DNA of 64,000 nt from Allofranklinella schreckenbergeri (GTDB lineage Bacteria; Pseudomonadota; Gammaproteobacteria; Burkholderiales; Burkholderiaceae_C). How positions within the stretch are numbered: position 1 is the first letter of the stretch; each line of letters opens with the position of its first letter. Positions 60,025-64,000 of the stretch are shown here, piece after piece. Location: contig NZ_RDQM01000010.1 in the NCBI RefSeq assembly GCF_003703475.1, forward strand, positions 1 to 64,000, read 5' to 3'. The notes beneath the pieces are model-generated. The model was not told the origin of the DNA, ran no database searches, and worked only from the letters and a program-made list of their open reading frames with translations. The position numbers were made by a program, and so were the translations under genes.

Positions 60025-61845
60025 ATGCGCAATCCTTACCGATCACTGGCGCCCTTGGGGCTGACCGTAGCGTTGCTGGTTTCTGGTTGTCAGGCGGCGG
60101 CCAATCGTCCGCTAAAAGGGGAGGATGTAGCCGCTCCCCCGATAGACGCGCCTGCGCAGTCCTTGAGCACCCACGCCATGGCCGAGAGCTTTTACGAAGT
60201 GCTGGTGGCTGAAATGCTGGGGCAGCAAGGTGACTTTGCCTCCAGCTACGAATTGTTGATGCGTGCGGCCACGACGCGCGAGCAGGACGATTTGTTCCAG
60301 CGCGCAGGGCAAGCGGCTTTGCACATGGGCGATGGCGAGCGCGCTTTGCGTGCGGCCAAGGTTTGGCAGGACACCTTGCCGCAATCGCGTGAGGCCAACA
60401 AAGTGGCCTTGCAGTTGCTCATCGCCATGAACCGCATTCCCCAAACGCAGTGGCACCTCAAGCAGGAGCTGCGCCTGACGCCCGATGAGGAAATGGCGGA
60501 GAACTTGTACGCCATCCCCTTGATTTACCAGCGCACGCCCAACAAGGAAATCGCATTCACCGTTGTGCAGGCGGCGCTGCACGCGCAGTTGCAGCTCGAT
60601 TCGCCTTGGCGCGGCGATGCGCTGGCTGTGCTGGGGCGCTTGCGTTTGCACGCTGGTGATGTAGAGGCGGCTTTTGACTACTTGCAACAAGCGCATGCTG
60701 CCAATGCACAGTCGGGCGGCATGGGCTTGTTCGCGCTGGAATTGTTCAACGCAGGCGAGGCCCGCGCCGAACCGCTGTTGCGCGCTTATGCCGATGAGCC
60801 TGCCGCAGCGGCCCCCTTTTTGCTGGCCTATGCACGTTGGCAGATTGGCCGCGGCCAAGAAGCGCAAGCGCTGCAAACCCTGGTGCGGTTAACGGATAAA
60901 AAGCCTGATTTGCCTGAAGCTTGGCTGGCCAAAGCCGCCTTGCAGGCCGGTCAGCGCGATTACGCGGGTGCGCGCACCTCGCTCGATGTGCTGGGAGGCT
61001 TGCTGGACAACTTGAGTAACGCCCAAGCGCGCCAACGCGGCCTGGACGAGGCGGCGGTGCTGCGCGCGCAGATGGCCGATTTGGAAGGCGAATATGCGCA
61101 AGCCGACCGTTGGATCGCCCAAATCGAAGATGCGGAAACCGCCATGCGCGCACAAGTGCAGCGAGCGCGCATTCTGGCCGAGGCTGGCCGCCTGGCACAT
61201 GCTCGCCACATCCTCCAATCCGTGCCCGCCGAGAATGCGCAACAGCAGCGCCTGAAGGTGCTGGCCGAAGTGCAGTTGCTGCGCGATGCGCAGCAGTTTG
61301 AGCAAGCGTATGTCTTGTTGGGCAACCTGCTCAAAAGCCACCCCAAAGACGGCGATTTGGCTTACGAACACGCGCTTTTGGCCGAGCGTGCAGGCCATAT
61401 CAAAGAGATGGAGAAAAGCCTGCGGGCGCTGCTGGCACGCCAGCCTGACCACGTGCATGCGCTCAATGCCTTGGGCTACTCCCTGGCCGATCGGGGCGTG
61501 CGCTTGAGTGAAGCGCGCACGCTGATTGCCAAAGCGCTGGAGCTGGAGCCCGAAAGTGCCCACATTATCGACAGCATGGGCTGGCTGGAATATCGCCTGG
61601 GCCACTTGCCGCAAGCGCTGGAGCTTTTGCAAAAAGCCTATCGTATCGAGGCGGACCCTGAAATCGCAGCGCATTTGGGCGAAGTGCTGTGGAAGCTGGA
61701 GCAGCATGACGAAGCCAGACGCGTGTGGCGCCAGGGGCTTGCGCGTGATGCCAAAAACACCGTGCTGCGCGCCACCATCGAACGCCTGGATGGCCCCGGC
61801 AGCGCCTTGCTCCCCACTGCTCCACACAACAAGGTAGCGCCATGA
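60025..61845 (+). CDS. TPR lipoprotein upstream of lolB
   Basis: 606 aa from the ATG at 60025; MRNPYRSLAPLGLTVALLVS ends in the lipobox VSGC (Cys21). The rest consists of TPR-like helical repeats, clearest at the end: HALNALGYSLADRGVRLSEA, IDSMGWLEYRLGHLPQALEL and HLGEVLWKLEQHDEARRVWR. This is the large outer-membrane TPR protein seen next to lolB and ispE in many beta-proteobacteria. Its function is not firmly known; a role in envelope assembly is likely. The stop overlaps lolB (ATGA). Confidence 0.9.
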   Translation: MRNPYRSLAPLGLTVALLVSGCQAAANRPLKGEDVAAPPIDAPAQSLSTHAMAESFYEVLVAEMLGQQGDFASSYELLMRAATTREQDDLFQRAGQAALHMGDGERALRAAKVWQDTLPQSREANKVALQLLIAMNRIPQTQWHLKQELRLTPDEEMAENLYAIPLIYQRTPNKEIAFTVVQAALHAQLQLDSPWRGDALAVLGRLRLHAGDVEAAFDYLQQAHAANAQSGGMGLFALELFNAGEARAEPLLRAYADEPAAAAPFLLAYARWQIGRGQEAQALQTLVRLTDKKPDLPEAWLAKAALQAGQRDYAGARTSLDVLGGLLDNLSNAQARQRGLDEAAVLRAQMADLEGEYAQADRWIAQIEDAETAMRAQVQRARILAEAGRLAHARHILQSVPAENAQQQRLKVLAEVQLLRDAQQFEQAYVLLGNLLKSHPKDGDLAYEHALLAERAGHIKEMEKSLRALLARQPDHVHALNALGYSLADRGVRLSEARTLIAKALELEPESAHIIDSMGWLEYRLGHLPQALELLQKAYRIEADPEIAAHLGEVLWKLEQHDEARRVWRQGLARDAKNTVLRATIERLDGPGSALLPTAPHNKVAP

Positions 61846-62390
61846 AAACCCCCGCACCCATGACGCGGCGCCAGTGCCTGGCCTTGGGCAGCGCAGCATG
61901 GCTCGCTTTGGGGCTGAGCGCATGCGCCCTGCCCAAGCCGTATGCACCATTGCAAGAAGGGGTGTGGCGCGGGCGAATGGCGTTGCACACCGAAGAAGAG
62001 CCGCCCCAATCGCATGTGGCGACGTTCGAGCTGCGCGGGCATGCGCAAGCAGGCGCTTTGGACGTTTTCACTCCGCTGGGCTCCATCCTGGCGCGGCTGC
62101 ACTGGGATGCGCGGCAAGCCGTATTGGAAACGGGCAGCGAAACCCATACGGGCCAGACGCTGGACGAACTGGCCCAGCGCATCTTTGGCGCGCCAATCCC
62201 CATCGCTGCCCTGTTCGCGTGGCTCTCCGGCCGCGCCCAGCCGGAGCCAGGCTGGCTGGTCGATCTCTCCCGTTACGACCAAGGGCGCATTTTCGCGGTG
62301 CGTCAACAGCCGCTGCCGCGTGCAACGCTGCGCGTCATCTTGCAATCGGACGCCGTTTTATTACAAATCATGCTGAATAACAAATATTGA
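61842..62390 (+). CDS. lolB: Outer-membrane lipoprotein insertase LolB
   Basis: 182 aa. Receives lipoproteins from LolA and inserts them in the outer membrane. The lipobox LSAC is at Cys28 (WLALGLSACALPKP). The LolB beta-barrel follows with GVWRGRMALHTEEE, ATFELRGHAQAGALDVFTPL, SILARLHWD and the hydrophobic loop region, then GWLVDLSRYDQGRIFAVRQQ. Position between the TPR lipoprotein and ispE confirms it. The last ten residues (LLQIMLNNKY) are encoded inside repeat copy 17, so the C-terminus has been rewritten by the element. Confidence 0.93.
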   Translation: MKTPAPMTRRQCLALGSAAWLALGLSACALPKPYAPLQEGVWRGRMALHTEEEPPQSHVATFELRGHAQAGALDVFTPLGSILARLHWDARQAVLETGSETHTGQTLDELAQRIFGAPIPIAALFAWLSGRAQPEPGWLVDLSRYDQGRIFAVRQQPLPRATLRVILQSDAVLLQIMLNNKY

Positions 62391-62437
62391 AATTATTGCC
62401 AAAACAAGGTGATTTCTTTTCCTTTGAATTATAAATT
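62360..62437 (+). repeat. AT-rich intergenic repeat (family 1), copy 17
   Basis: Left arm TTACAAATCATGCTGAATAACAAA (diverged), core ATTGCCAAAACAAGGTG in plus orientation, right arm TTTTCCTTTGAATTATAAAT. It overlaps the end of lolB and reaches the GTG start of ispE, occupying the whole junction of an essential operon. Confidence 0.75.
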
Positions 62438-63310
62438 GTGATTGAAAACATCCTCGCTCCCGCCAAAATCAACCTGTTTTTGCACATTGTTGGCACCCGA
62501 CCCGATGGCTACCACTTGCTGCAATCGGCGTTTGTCATGATCGACTGGTGCGATCAGTTGCAGCTCCAATGGCGTGAAGCCCCCGCCATCACGCGCGAGG
62601 ATTTAACCCACCCATTGCCCGCCGACGACTTGGTGCTGCGCGCTGCACGCGCGCTACAACAAGCCGCGGGGGTGAAGCAGGGAGCGCACATCCGCATTGC
62701 CAAACACATCCCTGCACAAGCGGGTTTGGGCGGCGGCTCATCCGATGCCGCCAGCACCCTGCTGGCGCTGAACCGGTTGTGGCGCCTGCATTGGCCTGTG
62801 GAGCGCTTGCAAGCCCTGGGTGTGCAATTGGGCGCCGACGTGCCTTTCTTTCTGGGCGGACGCAATGCCTGGGTGGAAGGCATTGGCGAGCAAATAACCC
62901 CGTTGCCCGACTGCCCTGCGCTAGGGCAAGCGCGCCTGCTTGTTGTGAAGCCGCAACAAGGTGTGGCAACGGCCCCTATTTTTGCTCATCCTTTGTTGAA
63001 ACGGGATTCGCCACCCGTTAGAATGCGCGACTTCGCTGCATCGCCATTCGATTTTGGTCGCAATGACATGCAGCCTGTAGCTCAAACGCTCTGCCCTGAA
63101 ATAAAAAACACCATCGATTTGCTCAAAAGCAAAGGTTTTCAGGCTAGAATGACGGGCTCTGGTTCGGCGGTGTTTGCTGTTGTTCCAGATTCTGAGATGG
63201 AATTGCAGGCCGCTGTTGATTTTGTGAGATGGTTTGAAGATCAAGGTTGTTATCAGGCGCGTGTGTGCAAGATACTGGATTCCCATCCAGGCAACAGTTT
63301 GAAGGGTTAG
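62438..63310 (+). CDS. ispE: 4-diphosphocytidyl-2-C-methyl-D-erythritol kinase
   Basis: 290 aa. GHMP kinase of the MEP isoprenoid pathway. LAPAKINLFLHIVGTRPDGY carries the substrate-binding start, PAQAGLGGGSSDAASTLLAL the ATP loop, and RMTGSGSAVFAVV the third motif. The start is the GTG at 62438; relatives begin a few residues earlier, but upstream of it is only repeat copy 17, with no Shine-Dalgarno in the normal place. Initiation therefore depends on the element or on coupling to lolB. Confidence 0.95.
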   Translation: MIENILAPAKINLFLHIVGTRPDGYHLLQSAFVMIDWCDQLQLQWREAPAITREDLTHPLPADDLVLRAARALQQAAGVKQGAHIRIAKHIPAQAGLGGGSSDAASTLLALNRLWRLHWPVERLQALGVQLGADVPFFLGGRNAWVEGIGEQITPLPDCPALGQARLLVVKPQQGVATAPIFAHPLLKRDSPPVRMRDFAASPFDFGRNDMQPVAQTLCPEIKNTIDLLKSKGFQARMTGSGSAVFAVVPDSEMELQAAVDFVRWFEDQGCYQARVCKILDSHPGNSLKG

Positions 63311-63329
63311 GCCAAGCCTGGCCCTGAGT

Positions 63330-63406
63330 AGGGGAGTCGCCAAGTTGGTTAAGGCATCGGATTTTGATTCCGACATTCGAGGGTTCGAATCCTTCCTCCC
63401 CTGCCA
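63330..63406 (+). tRNA. tRNA-Gln (anticodon TTG)
   Basis: Acceptor arms AGGGGAG and CTCCCCT, anticodon loop TTTTGAT flanked by CGGA/TCCG, T-loop GTTCGAATC, and encoded CCA. It lies between ispE and prs, the classic position in proteobacteria. Confidence 0.93.
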
Positions 63407-63418
63407 AATCTTTTGGTG

Positions 63419-63440
63419 ACGCCGCTTTGCGGCGTTTTGT
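63419..63440 (+). terminator. Terminator-like hairpin after tRNA-Gln
   Basis: ACGCCGC-TTT-GCGGCGT followed by TTTGTTTTT, 13 bases after the tRNA. It may end the ispE-tRNA transcript or attenuate into prs. Confidence 0.75.
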
Positions 63441-63476
63441 TTTTGTCGCTCCACAAGCGCACAAGCGCGGTGTCCT

Positions 63477-64000
63477 ATGTCCTACCATCGCCCCGATTTC
63501 ATGGTGTTTACAGGCAGTTCCAATCCGACATTGGCCGGAGAAATTGCCCAGTATTTGGGGATTGGCCTGGGGGCGATACAGGTTGGCCGGTTTTCTGACG
63601 GCGAAGTCACCGTTGAAATCAAGCAAAACGTGCGTGCCCGCGATGTCTTTGTGGTTCAGTCCACCTGCGCGCCCACTAACGACAACTTGATGGAGCTGCT
63701 CATCATGGTGGACGCGCTCAAGCGCGCATCGGCTGAGCGCATCAGCGCCGTTATCCCTTACTACGGCTACGCCCGCCAGGACCGTCGTCCGCGCTCGACT
63801 CGCGTGCCTATTTCCGCCAAGCTGGTGGCCGATTTGTTGCAGACCGCCGGCGTGGCACGCGTGCTGACGATGGATTTGCATGCCGACCAGATTCAGGGCT
63901 TTTTCGATATTCCGGTCGACAACATCTACGCTTCGCCCGTCTTGTTGCATGACCTCAATCAGCGCAAGTACGACGACTTGATCGTGGTGTCGCCTGATGT
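63477..64000 (+). CDS. prs: Ribose-phosphate pyrophosphokinase (partial, runs off the window)
   Basis: 174 codons from the ATG at 63477 to the window end. Makes PRPP from ribose 5-phosphate and ATP. It reads [20 protein letters not shown], then [12 protein letters not shown], the ATP-binding [20 protein letters not shown], and the Mg/ribose signature [20 protein letters not shown]. All are standard for class I PRPP synthetase. The remaining C-terminal 140 or so residues lie beyond 64000. Confidence 0.96.
   Translation, partial: MSYHRPDFMVFTGSSNPTLAGEIAQYLGIGLGAIQVGRFSDGEVTVEIKQNVRARDVFVVQSTCAPTNDNLMELLIMVDALKRASAERISAVIPYYGYARQDRRPRSTRVPISAKLVADLLQTAGVARVLTMDLHADQIQGFFDIPVDNIYASPVLLHDLNQRKYDDLIVVSPD

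Noticed and set aside
3160-62437. Family 1 elements as parts of CRISPR arrays
   Set aside because: Copies are kilobases apart with genes between them, have inverted ends, and no cas genes are present.

Overview
The window looks like a stretch of chromosome from a beta-proteobacterium of the order Burkholderiales, most likely family Comamonadaceae. The evidence is GC-rich coding sequence, typical neighbourhoods (DUF1330-eno-ftsB; TPR protein-PpiA-PpiB-LpxH; TPR lipoprotein-lolB-ispE-tRNA-Gln-prs), a non-discriminating type AspRS, a PhaM-like granule protein, and system II cytochrome c maturation (CcsB/ResB). Genus assignment is not possible from the window alone.

Layout. 1-3138: tail of an IS5-type element, a UDG-like protein, DUF1330, eno, ftsB. 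3307-6045: yqjK/yqjE/yqjD-like envelope stress genes and a ubiquinone-pathway hydroxylase. 6404-12105: FmdB zinc ribbon, aspS, a secreted trypsin-like lipoprotein protease, and an isolated pair of branched-chain amino acid ABC ATPases. 12211-18543: MarR regulator coupled to an AlkD-like protein, gshB, htpG, a zinc-ribbon membrane protein. 18672-21241: iron block with a Fur-box-like site, bfd, a tiny membrane ORF and tonB-exbB-exbD. 21461-28876: hydroxycinnamate (ferulate-type) catabolism with a ModA-like protein, vanillin dehydrogenase, hydroxycinnamoyl-CoA hydratase-lyase, an ADP-forming type acyl-CoA synthetase and an acyl-CoA dehydrogenase. 28979-34001: metallo-beta-lactamase, rpe, TPR protein, two cyclophilins, lpxH. 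34192-38591: TonB receptor with signalling domain, FecI sigma and FecR regulator. 38646-42750: BepA-like protease, bactofilin, DUF2789, CreB-like regulator, an unrecognised gene. 43214-53801: recD, a glycosyltransferase, a membrane TPR protein, ccsB, resB. 53970-64000: mutM, corC, dinB, phaM-like, a broken ABC ATPase, a YlqF/RbgA-like GTPase, tRNA-Thr, TPR lipoprotein, lolB, ispE, tRNA-Gln and the start of prs.

The most unusual signal is not a gene. Some 18 copies (in 17 intergenic gaps, one of them holding two copies) of an AT-rich element of about 70-80 bp are scattered through the window. Each has imperfect inverted ends (about ACAAATCAAAAGGAAA and its complement). Most carry an asymmetric core close to ATGCCGAAACAAGG, which gives each copy an orientation. 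Many copies begin right at a stop codon, several supply the last codons of a gene, and at two of them (recD, ispE) a start codon sits at the element edge. In two copies the core is replaced by a rho-independent terminator hairpin. A second family shares its ends with the IS5-type element at the left edge: a complete 268-bp MITE-like insertion flanked by CTAG lies at 42942-43217 and provides the recD stop codon, and shorter end-only remnants lie elsewhere.

All function calls are from reading the sequence and from remembered family motifs; no database search was run.
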